A DNA stretch of 64,000 nucleotides from Myxocyprinus asiaticus (taxonomy: Eukaryota > Chordata > Actinopteri > Cypriniformes > Catostomidae). The stretch covers positions 9,441,501 to 9,505,500 of the forward strand of contig NC_059393.1 of assembly GCF_019703515.2 (NCBI RefSeq), written 5' to 3'. This document shows, one piece after another, positions 55,311 to 64,000 of this stretch. The position numbers and the translations under genes are program-made. The notes under the pieces were generated by a model, which was not told the origin of the DNA, did no database searches, and saw only the letters and a program-made list of their open reading frames with translations. Position 1 is the stretch's first letter. Every line of letters begins with the position of its first letter.

Positions 55311-55339
55311 GGAAAATACCCTGCGAAACCCTTCTTCTT

Positions 55340-55780
55340 GGAGCGAGAGTTTAGTTTGGGTTGAGTATGCTCACAACTCGTTGTCGTCATCTACGGGTTG
55401 TCACCCTTCCAAGAGCCCAATACTCAGGTTCCGTCCACTCATGCCTTTTTACAGAGGTGCTGACATGCCTGGAAAGCCACCAGAGAAGCCCTGATATGGA
55501 CTGGTGCTCGTGTTAAGAGGTCAGCGGACTGACACCGGTCTAAAAGCCCAACTTACGTGTGCAGGCAGAATGTTTGGCTGTCCTCCCAGGACATTCCACT
55601 CCATCTCCCCTCACGTAAGGTGGGCCCCAAAATCATCGGACCGTTTCCCATCGCCAAGGTTATTAGTCCAGTGGTGGTCCATCTCAAACTGCCTCCTCAC
55701 CTCACGTCGCGTTCACCCTGTCTTTCACGTATCCAAAATTAAACTCGTTTTTCGTTCCAATATGCACCCCGCCACTCCCG
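55340..55780 (+). pseudogene. Gypsy integrase C-terminal remnant
   Basis: Decayed frames carry VWVEYAHNSL-like sequence (about 55360) and RKVGPKIIGPFPIAKV, then HPVFHVSKIKL (55610-55750), the C-terminal integrase region of fish Gypsy elements. The DDE core is missing. Confidence 0.7.
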
Positions 55781-55789
55781 TCCCACCCC

Positions 55790-56287
55790 TGTTGTCTGTT
55801 TTTCTCTCTCCCTCGTATTTTACAGGTGGAGACGGTGAGCGGAATCAGCATTGCCATGGGAATGCTGATCGCTCCCGGGGAGGCGTCGATTACATAATGG
55901 GTTTCTCACGCACTCTACCTGTCTTCCTCTGATTGCATGCCCTAATTTATCCCTTGTGTGTTCCCTGTATGTTTGCTGATTTATTGTTTGCTGTACCTTA
56001 ACTTTGTTCTCCTGTTTAGTGTGAAGTTCCGTTCTGTTGGTTGCTTTGTCTCCGGTGGTGTTTGCCCATCATATCGCAGATGCCTGGTGATCACACTCGA
56101 GGAGGATTCCTTGGTTTTTGCCCATGTGTCAGGAGACTAGTTCTGGGCTCTTCTTTGCACCACATCACTCTTCAACGGATTGTTCCAGACCTCCACAACA
56201 CACACACTGCCGAACACACTATCCTCGCCCCAGTGGCTTCCTTATTGAGCTCAACTTGCTGGCACTGTAGCGCTTTTGTGTAGACTG
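55790..56287 (+). mobile_element. 3' LTR of the nested Gypsy element, truncated
   Basis: Matches 52567-53065 from TGTTGTCTGTTTTTCTCTCTCC to GCGCTTTTGTGTAGACTG. The end present in the 5' LTR (TTTCATTAAAGACTTG...) is absent, so no flanking duplication can be read. Confidence 0.85.
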
Positions 56288-57405
56288 TAAGTGCAGTTGT
56301 TACAACTGTTTTATGGGAAATCACAACTCTATTACATGTCTGCAAAATGTAGTAACTCACCCAAAACATTTAATTCATGCTTTAAAACCTAGTTATTGTG
56401 TCAGCAAATTGGCCAATGCCACCAAAATGAAAAGTTTTTTTTTTTGTCATTGTGTGAGCCGTACTGGTCAAAATGTTAAAATGTTTTTTCACCATGGCAG
56501 TCAGCCCTGGAAATGTTTGTAATATACAAATTTAATTTTTGTTCTACTTTTTTGTTGACTGACTGCTTAATGTACTATACAAGAATGTCAGTTTTGTCTA
56601 GTTGAATGCTATTGTGTATCACTGAGCTTTTTAGATACCTATTTCAACAGTAGGTAAAAGTTTATTGGGAAAAGTCAATACTGTACAATACTGTAGTACA
56701 CAGAAAAATAATATGCACATTTGTATGTATACAGTAAATTTATTTTTGTAGCAATGTGTTACATGTAAACAGAAAATTCATATTTGCATGTCCATTTTTA
56801 CACATTATTTACATGTAAAGTCATATAGTGAACAGAAAATTGCCACAAAATGATATCCATGCAAAGAAAAAAAAAAAAAAAAACCTGCAACAATGAAAAA
56901 ACCCACTGTAGTTCTGTAAAAAACAATAAATTATACCTCCTCACAATGCGTAACACTACAAGTTCCCATCTTCTTGGTGGACATCCTGTCACTCTTTTTG
57001 GTCTGGCCAGAGATTTAGTAGACATCACAAACATTCCTTGTCATTAATATTTATGGAATATACATGTATTTCTGACAGAATTTGATAACTGAATGGATCA
57101 TTTAGCATGTGATGGCTCACACGATGAAAGAATGTTTAGAAGTTGTGAAGAGTATGACAATTTCACTGAGAATCAACTCATCTGTTTTGATCAGCAAGCC
57201 AAGTGCATTTAGTTATTGTGCAAACTGTAGACAGTTGTACTTACTCTTTTGCACACGTTCCAAAACACATGCAATTTGCTTAAATGAATAAGAAATTCAA
57301 ATCTGGTGTGAACAAGAACCTAATTGTTCAGAGATTTAAATGTATTGTTTTGGAAAAAAATAATTCTCATTCGAGAATTGAGCCAAAGCGATTGAGAAAA
57401 ACTGT
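56288..57405. other. Unassigned block between Gypsy and DIRS parts
   Basis: About 1.1 kb of AT-rich DNA joining the truncated LTR to the second half of the DIRS RNase H. Contains poly(A) at 56868-56883 and a minus-strand frame (56798-57034) with GCPPRRWELVVLRIVRR, which may derive from a Tc1-like element. No ends could be set. Confidence 0.4.
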
Positions 57406-57409
57406 AATT

Positions 57410-57700
57410 TACCCCCTCACTTAGCATCCTCTGCCCTGTTCGAACTCTATCCCATCATGGTAGTGGCCTCCCTATGGGGGTCAGAATGGACCACTAAAAG
57501 TATCGTAATCCACTGCGACAACCAAGCCACCGACCAGTGCATTAATAAAGGAAGATTCCGCTCTCCAGAACTATCACCTTTTCTAAGGCACCTAATCTGA
57601 ATCTCAATTTGCAACCAGTTCATAATCAAAGCCGAACATGTTTCTGGCTCAAAAAATCAGATTGCTGACTCTCTCTCTCTCGCTTTCTCTTCCAGAGATT
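57410..57700 (+). pseudogene. DIRS RNase H, second half
   Basis: Codes ALFELYPIMVVASLWGSEW and IVIHCDNQATDQCINKG, then FIIKAEHVSGSKNQIADSLS, the later conserved parts of DIRS RNase H. One stop. Separated from the first half by the Gypsy insertion and the block 56288-57405. Confidence 0.8.
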
Positions 57701-57849
57701 CAGAACCTTGGCTCCAGAAGCGAACCCGACACCAACCCCAGATCCTCCCTGTTCAGAACTGAGATTCCTGTAAACCACCCTTTCAACCATCTCCATCAAG
57801 CATCACTGTCTTCCCCGATTTTCTCATCATTTGTCTCATATCTCAACCA

Positions 57850-58640
57850 CATCAAAGGTTTTTACTCCAGGTAAATCAAGGGGTACTGAGTGGCATCCAT
57901 TTCTTCCATAAACTAATCTTCTGAAAAATCTCTTGCACAATAAATCATACTCAAATCTCACTCCTAGTCAAAGGCATACAAAAAGCCCAACCTGCTAGAG
58001 TCAATACCAGACAGCCTCAGACCATTGATCTGTTAACAAGATGCCTAACCACACTCCGTACAGGCTATATTTCAGCAAACACAACCAAAACCCTTGACGC
58101 CATTCTCACTTTTTTCAATTTATTTTTCTGTTCAGAACTTACCCCATCCACAAAATTCGACCCCAGAATTCATCCCACAATTTCAGATTTGCACATGCTA
58201 GATAACAAAACCATCATATATTACATTAAACAAAGTTAAATTGATCAAACCAAAAGCAGTCATTCAATTTACATTTTCAATTTGCCAACTCCCATTCAGT
58301 CTTTTCAATCACTAGAGTACTACCTGTCTTGCAGAGAGTCCCAAGTCAAATCCCCTCATGACCCGATCTTCACAGATGATAATAACCAGGCAGTTTCAAA
58401 CTTTTGGTTCCAAAAACACCTAAAACTCATCCTTCTCTAATCCGGCATCCCAGCAAACTCATACTCAAGCCACTAATTTCGTATAGGCGCCACGACCACT
58501 GCAGCCCAAAAAGGTCTGCCCGAGCAGCAAATCTGTTCACTGGGCCGCTGGTCTTCCGAGCATATCACAGCTACATCCGTACCAACCGACTCCACATAAA
58601 AAAGGCACACCAAGCTCTAATCAGCTAGTCCATCTCTCTC
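57850..58640 (+). pseudogene. DIRS tyrosine recombinase, broken
   Basis: Read across frames: LLTRCLTTLRTGYIS near 58030, a SSH(stop)FRIGATTTAAQKGL block at about 58462-58510 representing the H-x-x-R motif with an in-frame stop, and FRAYHSYIRTNRLHI (58550-58600) with the catalytic-Tyr region. This enzyme integrates the circular cDNA without target duplication. Inactive here. Confidence 0.78.
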
Positions 58641-58680
58641 TCAAAAAACAAAACAAAACACTTAGCCAGTTGGGGGGGCT

Positions 58681-59105
58681 TGTTCAGGGCTCTCCCGTTC
58701 GGACGCTGTGAAGATCTCCCTGGCTTGACCGGAAGCCCTCACGTTCGAATCGCCATGAAGGCCCTCCCATACATTTTGAGGGCCCTCCCGTTCTCCCCGG
58801 CTAGACTGGGAGCCCTCCCTTTTGAATCGCTGTGAATGCCCTCCCACATGCTACATGGGCCCTCCTGTTTGGATGCTGCGAGGATCTCCCCGGCCAGACT
58901 GGAAGCCCTCCCGTTCGAATCGCCGTGAAGGCCCTCCTGTACATTTTGAGGGCCCTCCCATTCTCCCCGGCTAGACTGGGAGCCCTCCCTTTTGAATCAC
59001 TGTGAATGCCCTCCCACTTGCTACATGGGCCCTCCTGTTTGGATGCTGCGAGGATCTCCCCGGCCAGACTGGAAGCCCTCCCATTCGAATTGCTGCGAAG
59101 TACAA
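58681..59105. repeat. 170-bp tandem repeat after the DIRS element
   Basis: Units start at 58681, 58851 and 59021 (partial), period exactly 170 bp for the last two. Each unit holds two related sub-blocks (CTCCCCGG(C/T)(C/T)AGACTGG(A/G)AGCCCTCCC), so it is a higher-order dimer. GC-rich and rich in GCCCTCCC. Lies 40 bp after the recombinase region, where DIRS/Ngaro elements have terminal repeats. Minus-strand frames across it are chance. Confidence 0.85.
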
Positions 59106-59109
59106 TTGT

Positions 59110-59980
59110 GGTGAACTGACTGGTTGTCGTACCTGTCAAACTCTTGGTACAGTATGTTGGTGACAGTCAACAAAAATAATTTTCATTAAAAAAAGAGATG
59201 TGCAGTGCAGCATGATTTAGTCTCAAGAGAGAAAGAAAACAAGGTAAACTTGACCCTGATATGACCACTGGCTTCAGGTGATCACTGCTGGTTTGTTGTC
59301 ATCCAGGAGTTACAATATTGGTGTGTTATCAGCTGCTGTATTGCAAGAGTGTATATAAGGTGACATCATTAGATAAGAACAGCAAAGCTAAAATACAATA
59401 TTAGTCACTTGTGACACACAATGTCAGTGTTATAATGTCTGTCCTGTGCAGACAGAGCGAAAGCAGGCAGCAGGGAGACAGACTTGGTGTGTCACCACTC
59501 ACTGTGCAAATTAAGCCCTGTCTGGGTGTCTGATTTGATTGATAAAGCCAATCTTGAGCTTTTTTTTAGCAGGCAAGAACTTCCCCTGCCCCTCCCCTGC
59601 TCAACATCTACCCCACCAGTTGCCGTTTTCCATCCCTTTCCTTCTGTCTGAACAGAGGTCAACAGAAGAATTCAAATTTTTCATGGAATTTTCAGTGAAA
59701 TCCAGTCTGAAAGGAGAAGGAGAGTCTGCCACAGTGCAGAGGAACTACACAATAAAGAATTAGGCATGACTGAGGAACTTCATGATGACATCCTTGAACT
59801 GGAAATCCCACAACACAAACATTTCTAGTTAATAATTCGACAATGATTATGATTATTTTTAAAGAACTTGATTTTGATATTTTCGAAAGAAAATGTGAAT
59901 GGTGCTCGACCCGTGCAAAACTTTGATTGCACTGTGAATTCCGTAACAGCAAGTGTCACAGGCCGTATACAGTGGAGGAA
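59110..59980. other. Unassigned DNA with a TATA-like site
   Basis: GTGTATATAAGGTGACATC at about 59349-59367 is a good TATA context, and the region just after it (CAGCAAAGC, GACAGAGCGAAAGCAGG) looks leader-like, but no coding start follows. A 75-codon frame (59539-59763) has no known motif. Could be an LTR remnant. Confidence 0.25.
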
Positions 59981-60019
59981 ATTAAATTAAATTGTAATTC
60001 CCGACTACGCCACCAGGGG

Positions 60020-60480
60020 TTGTTATTGAGTACCTCTGGAAAACTCAGCCCATATATTCTTAAAGCCAAACTTGCAATGGTTCGTAAGGGGAGGAAACAG
60101 TGGAAACACATACCCAACTAAACAAAAATATCACATTTATTAATATAAGCTCCAGATCAAAAACAGTAAAACATGAAACAATAAAACAAGAAGAGTCTTT
60201 ATGGAAGTTCCGTACAAGCTTCAGAGCATGAATTGAGTAGTCCAAATGTCCCCACAGTCCCAAATCATCCACACACGGCAAGGGTAGATCACACTGTAAA
60301 GCAGAAAAGAACCACCAGTATACACAAGAGAGCACATGAGTTCCTCAGTACGCTGACGCTGGCGCAGTAGTGCTGCTCTTCTGCCTCTTGACAGCTGTTC
60401 TTATACAGGAAACAATTATTCTGCCAGTCTTAAGAGCCAATCACAGTTGTTAACGTGCATCCTATTACTTAGTCACATTT
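60020..60480 (-). mobile_element. LTR of the minus-strand Gypsy element
   Basis: On the minus strand: TATAAG (60400-60405), AATAAA (60136-60141), and immediately after the presumed end CCCCTGGTGGCGTAGTCGGG (60000-60019), which resembles a primer-binding/leader start. Limits are approximate because no second LTR is in the window. Confidence 0.55.
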
Positions 60481-60729
60481 GATACATGAATGTAATGAGG
60501 AAACTGTTTTAAAGAAAAGAAAAACCCACAAAACCATAGCAAACATCAAACACGTCAAAGCAAATAACACAATACACACAAAATCACACAAAAGCAACCC
60601 CCCCCAAAAGAACAACAAAAATAAAGTTTCTGCTCACAACACCCCCCCCCCCAACCTAAAATATTAGCAGTCCCTGCTACAAACATAGCTTCATTCTCAG
60701 TATCGTAAAGGCTGCTGTCCTAGGTTAGC

Positions 60730-61956
60730 TCATGCTGAGCGTCTAACTGGGGGTTCAACCTCATTTTCATGGTCAGTTGTAGGGCCTACCCAAATGCTAT
60801 AAGGGAAAGGATTGTTAACTTCAGCTACAGGTGTATTGTTTGATCTTGTTGGTAATTCGACCCCAGAGGTAACACAAGGTTTAAGGGCATTACGGTGTAA
60901 AACTTTCTCCTTCCCCCCTTGCTCTGGCCTCACCCAATACACCAAACCTGTCTCCCCCAACTGTCCCAGTACCACATAAGGTGCAGAGTCCCACCATGTA
61001 CATAATTTCCCACGTCCCTGCCTAATCCATACTTGCTGACCAACTGCCAAAGGCATCTCCCTTGCCCCAGAATCATATGTCCACTTCATTTGATCAGCCG
61101 CATGGTCCATATTACTCTTTGCTAATGCATAAGCCCACCTCAACTTCACATGATGAGCTTGAACCCACCCCCTCAAATCCAACTTGGGCTTTTCAACCAC
61201 CACCCCCAAAGCTAGATCTACTGGGGTCCTCATAGTGCGGCCAAACATCAAATAAGGGGGGGCGAACCCGGTAGCACTATGCACGGTATTATTATAGGCC
61301 TGCATGAGCTCTGGGAGGAAATCTGTCCACCTAACCTGCTTCTCCTCTTCCAAGGTATGCAACATATTCAGCAAGGTCTGGTTCATCCTCTCAACCCTAC
61401 CATTCCCTGCAGGGTGATAAGGGGTAGTTTTACTCTTAGCAGTACCATGGAGTTGGCAAAATTCCTGAAGCAATTCTGATTCAAAATGTGGGCCCCTATC
61501 TGAGTGAAACTGCAATGAACACCCAAAGGTTCGTACCACATGACCCCAAATTGCCCTCACTGTAGTCTTAGCAGTCTGATCCTTTGTGGGCACTGCCCAC
61601 GCATAACATGTGAACATGTCTACCATAACCAAAATGTTCTGGTAAGCATCAGTGGGTCTACTCAGTGACAGAAAATCTAAGGCAACCACCTCTAAGGGAA
61701 AAGACACCAAAACAGGCTGTAAGGGGGCTTTCATGTCAGTTTTAACAACCTTTCTGCAGGCCACAGTCGATGCACCCGACATGGAACCCCTGCACTGTTT
61801 CCTCCATCTTGGGCCAATAGAAGTAGCGCCGTAATCTGGACATGGTCCGCTCAACACCAGCATGGGCAAGCTCTTCATGATACTGCTTCCAAATATCATC
61901 TCATTTAGTGACTGGGCAGACAATCTGAAGATGTAAATCATGAGTGTTGGGATCAA
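60730..61956 (-). pseudogene. Gypsy integrase, largely intact frame
   Basis: 408-codon frame. Catalytic triad visible as ALDFLS (Asp94), HSDRGPHF (Asp153) and GRVERMN (Glu189): DD35E spacing. C-terminal part has WVQAHHVKLRWAYALA and LHRNALKPC. The N-terminal zinc finger (HEELAHAGV, CIDC) lies in a different frame just upstream, so the protein is not complete. Would insert the cDNA into host DNA. Confidence 0.88.
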
Positions 61957-62377
61957 TTAGCTTTTTGTACAACACTCCATCCATAATCCTCATTTATGGC
62001 TCTGACGAAGCAGCTGCTTCACTGTTACAGGCATAGCCTTCCTTTCCATGGCAGTGGGTAAGCTATTAGATCCAACATACCTCATCACCAGCCCCAAGCC
62101 CTGTTGGCTGGCATTGGTTTACAGTACAAAGGGTAGAGAAAAGTCAGCATATGCTAATACTGGGGCTTGAATTAGACATTACTTTAATTTGTCAAAAGCA
62201 ACATGACATGCTGCAGACTATTCAATTTGACGAGCACTGTACTTCTTGTCCATTGGAACCCCCTAACAAGGCGGCATTTAGTGGCTGTGCTATTTTAGCA
62301 AAATTAACAATAAAACATCTATAATAGCCAGAAAGGCCAAGAAATGCCCTCACCTCTCGGACTGTAGTCGGTATAGG

Positions 62378-63019
62378 TCATTCTTGAACTGCAACAGTCT
62401 TATCTGGGTCTGGCCGCACCCCAGTCTTGTCCACTAAGTGGCCGAGGAACTTAACTTGGGCTTGGAAAAGTTGACACTTGTCCGATCTCAGCTTCAGTCT
62501 GTGATGGGTCAGCCGCTGGAACACCTGTTCAAGGTGACTAAGATGAGTGGAAAAATCTACTGAATACACAATGATGTCATCTAGATACACTAGTAGAAAA
62601 TCGACAATGTGTCCACTCAGACAGCGTTGCATCAGTCTCTGAAATGTAGCCGGGGCATTACAAAGCCCAAAGGGCATGCACTGGAATTCAAATAGCCCAA
62701 GGGGTGTAGCAAATGCAGTCTTAGAATGATCATCAGGGCGCACACCTAATTGCCAGTACCCACTTGCCAGGTCAAGAGTACTAAACCATTCAGCCTTTGT
62801 CAATTTGGTCAATGTCTCCTCAATTCTGGGAAGAGGAAAAGCATCTTTATGGGTCACAGCATTCAATTTGCAGTAATCAACACAAAATCGCCAACCCCCA
62901 TCCTTTTTTCTCACAATGACTACTGGGGCTGCCCAGGGACTAGCACTCTCCGAAATTATTCCTTTATCAAACATACCTGCTAGAAGTGTCTTCATCTCTT
63001 GGTACATCATAGGGGGCAA
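62378..63019 (-). pseudogene. Gypsy reverse transcriptase
   Basis: 213-codon frame with VRKKDGGWRFCVDYCKLN, FSTLDLASGYWQ, MPFGLCNAPATFQRLM and the active site VYLDDIIVYS (residues 144-153), then FLGHLVDKTGV. Preceded by a fragment (63235-63035) ending GDAPPI. The RNase H that should follow is reduced to [14 protein letters not shown] remnants full of stops (62370-62000). Confidence 0.88.
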
Positions 63020-63034
63020 TGGGCAAAATTCTTC

Positions 63035-63235
63035 TCAAATTGGAGGGGCATCACCAGTGTGAATCCTTTGTTGCACCGCCTCAGTGTGGCCCACATCATC
63101 TTCATCCTTCACAAAGACACTAGGCCATTTCTGCAGCATTGCATACAAATCTTGATGCTGAATTTCGGTCAAACCTGGGCACTCCACTCCGTGTTCTGGA
63201 GCCTCCACTATCCTCACCCCCATGTTGGGCCTCAT
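63035..63235 (-). pseudogene. Fragment upstream of the Gypsy RT
   Basis: 66 codons, EIQHQDLYAMLQKWPSVFVK and EAVQQRIHTGDAPPI, the connection between protease and RT in Gypsy pol. Separated from the RT frame by a stop at about 63032. Confidence 0.65.
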
Positions 63236-63389
63236 GTATTCAGATAGAAGACAAAGGCAGGCCTAACACAGTTGCAAAACCTAACTGAGGCCCACATACA
63301 GAGTCATAAATCTTACTGATTAAAAACCGTGCCAAAATCAAACAAAGGGAGTCCAAAACAGACTACAAATCCAGTGAAGCCTTGCTCAC

Positions 63390-64000
63390 TAAAGAATCAA
63401 ACTCTCAACTCCTATTGGATGAGGCACACAACAGAACGCCCCTCAACCATGATGTCATCGGAGTAGAAATAACTCTGAGATGCATCCGGGATTTGCTTCC
63501 AGCAACTTTGCTCGCCGTGCGTAGATGCAGCTCATCGCTACTCTCAGGTGTAGCCTCGCAGCTCAAGGAAGTAACATCTGACTTGAAACTGTGGCCATAC
63601 AATCTCCATCTCGCTGGATGAGTTGAGATTACTCTAACGGATCCGAAGGAGACCGCTGAACAATCCGCATCTTCATCCATTTGCCTGCAGAAGTGAAGAG
63701 AGAAAAGATTTCTCTTCCATCTTTAATCAAGTCGACATCGTTGATTTCTCCGCCAGCCCGCCGAGAATCAGCAGCCGTACCGCCTGCCGACAGAGCGGGG
63801 AAACGGCCTCCCATCATCACCGGAGCCTCGAGGAACCGAGTCGGAGTTAAAGGACGGATGAACACACATTTGTCTGTGTCTCCATATGATTCAAGTAAGA
63901 GGTTTATGTCTGGGCAGAGATAGAATATTATAGTGTGTTATTCTTGTGTATCAAGGTTATTGCTTGTACAGTTTACGGACCACTGAGTCCGCTCATCGCT
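63390..64000 (+). mobile_element. Possible LTR/leader of another retroelement, cut by the window end
   Basis: Starts near CAACTCCTATTGGATGAGGC, is GC-richer than its neighbours, and reads TCATCGGAGTAGAAATAACTC, AGCCTCGAGGAACCGAGTC and TGATTCAAGTAAGAGG. It looks like a cyprinid LTR-retroelement leader from memory, but no partner repeat is in the window. The minus-strand and plus-strand frames (63405-63923) are both unassigned. Confidence 0.35.

Larger units (their letters stand above)
52567..56287 (+). mobile_element. Ty3/Gypsy element inserted in the DIRS RNase H, internally deleted
   Basis: 5' LTR, gag with one zinc knuckle, protease, RT N-terminal part and active site, then a jump to the integrase C-terminus and a 3'-truncated LTR. 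RNase H, the integrase catalytic core and the last about 60 bp of the 3' LTR are missing. The right flank is not DIRS sequence until about 57405. Coding is broken by stops; described as seen without reconstruction. Confidence 0.85.
51100..58640 (+). mobile_element. DIRS-type tyrosine-recombinase retroelement, interrupted
   Basis: Order on the plus strand: RT (about 51360-52260), first half of RNase H (52430-52555), a Gypsy insertion and an unassigned block (52567 to about 57405), second half of RNase H (57410-57700), and a tyrosine recombinase (about 57850-58640). This RT-RH-YR layout, with no integrase or protease of its own, defines DIRS/Ngaro-like elements, common in fish. The 5' limit is uncertain, near 50840-51100. 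Many stops; inactive. Confidence 0.82.
60000..63350 (-). mobile_element. Second Ty3/Gypsy element, minus strand, partial
   Basis: RT (63019-62378), a short RNase H remnant, integrase (61956-60730) and an LTR (about 60480-60020), in the normal Gypsy order on the minus strand. Gag and protease are absent or lie beyond 63.3 kb and are replaced by other sequence. Different family from the Gypsy at 52567: little RT similarity and a different LTR. Confidence 0.8.

Noticed and set aside
58662..59139. Minus-strand frames over the 170-bp repeat
   Set aside because: The period is not a multiple of three and the frames are chance openings in GC-rich repeats.
59539..59763. 75-codon frame after an acceptor-like TTTTTAGCAG
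   Set aside because: No recognised domain, no partner exon and an AATAAAG signal inside its end; not enough to call an exon.

Overview
The window looks like nuclear DNA of a teleost fish, most probably a cypriniform. It is AT-rich with microsatellites, has one vertebrate gene with long introns, and is crowded with fish-type mobile elements: L2 and L1 LINEs, Ty3/Gypsy elements, a DIRS tyrosine-recombinase retroelement, Tc1-like, hAT-like and Harbinger-like DNA transposons, and TTAA-flanked MITEs. No prokaryotic features, CRISPR arrays, rRNA or tRNA genes were seen. The species call is inference; the element and gene calls rest on motifs read directly.

The only host gene I can assemble is a platelet-derived growth factor B (pdgfb) gene on the minus strand. 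It runs from a TATA/CCAAT promoter near 46,600 and a signal-peptide exon at 46,094-46,162 to a basic C-terminal exon ending at 26,055. Five downstream exons (35,462-35,558; 29,573-29,644; 28,616-28,809; the exon starting at 27,559; and 26,055-26,165/26,182) have consensus splice sites and compatible phases. They encode a propeptide with a furin-like site, a complete eight-cysteine PDGF domain and a basic retention tail. The fifth coding exon can be read short (297-residue protein) or long (493 residues, with a His/Gln-rich insert).

Layout: 0-2.2 kb, unassigned with microsatellites. 2.2-6.2 kb, an L2 LINE carrying a solo LTR. 6.2-9.3 kb, AT-rich with a Tc1-type MITE. 9.35-17.8 kb, a nest in which a Gypsy-type LTR/gag fragment is split by an L2 LINE, itself split by a second L2-type LINE and by an L1 fragment with a 14-bp target duplication. 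17.8-25 kb, MITE remnants. 26-46.7 kb, pdgfb with element-filled introns. 47-50.5 kb, a foldback Tc1, a Tc1 MITE and a Harbinger-like element. 50.9-59.1 kb, a DIRS element interrupted by a Gypsy element and followed by a 170-bp tandem repeat. 60-63.3 kb, a second Gypsy element on the minus strand. 63.4-64 kb, the start of another LTR-like sequence.

Most notable point: intron 1 of pdgfb contains a second, nearly identical copy (about 1.35 kb) of the gene's own promoter and signal-peptide exon (40,788-42,149). It lies between hAT-like terminal inverted repeats, with an almost perfect 8-bp target duplication (39,076-39,083 and 42,349-42,356). This looks like a Pack-type hAT element that captured the start of pdgfb and re-inserted into the same gene, offering a ready-made alternative promoter and first exon. 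A Tc1-like element later inserted into the same unit.
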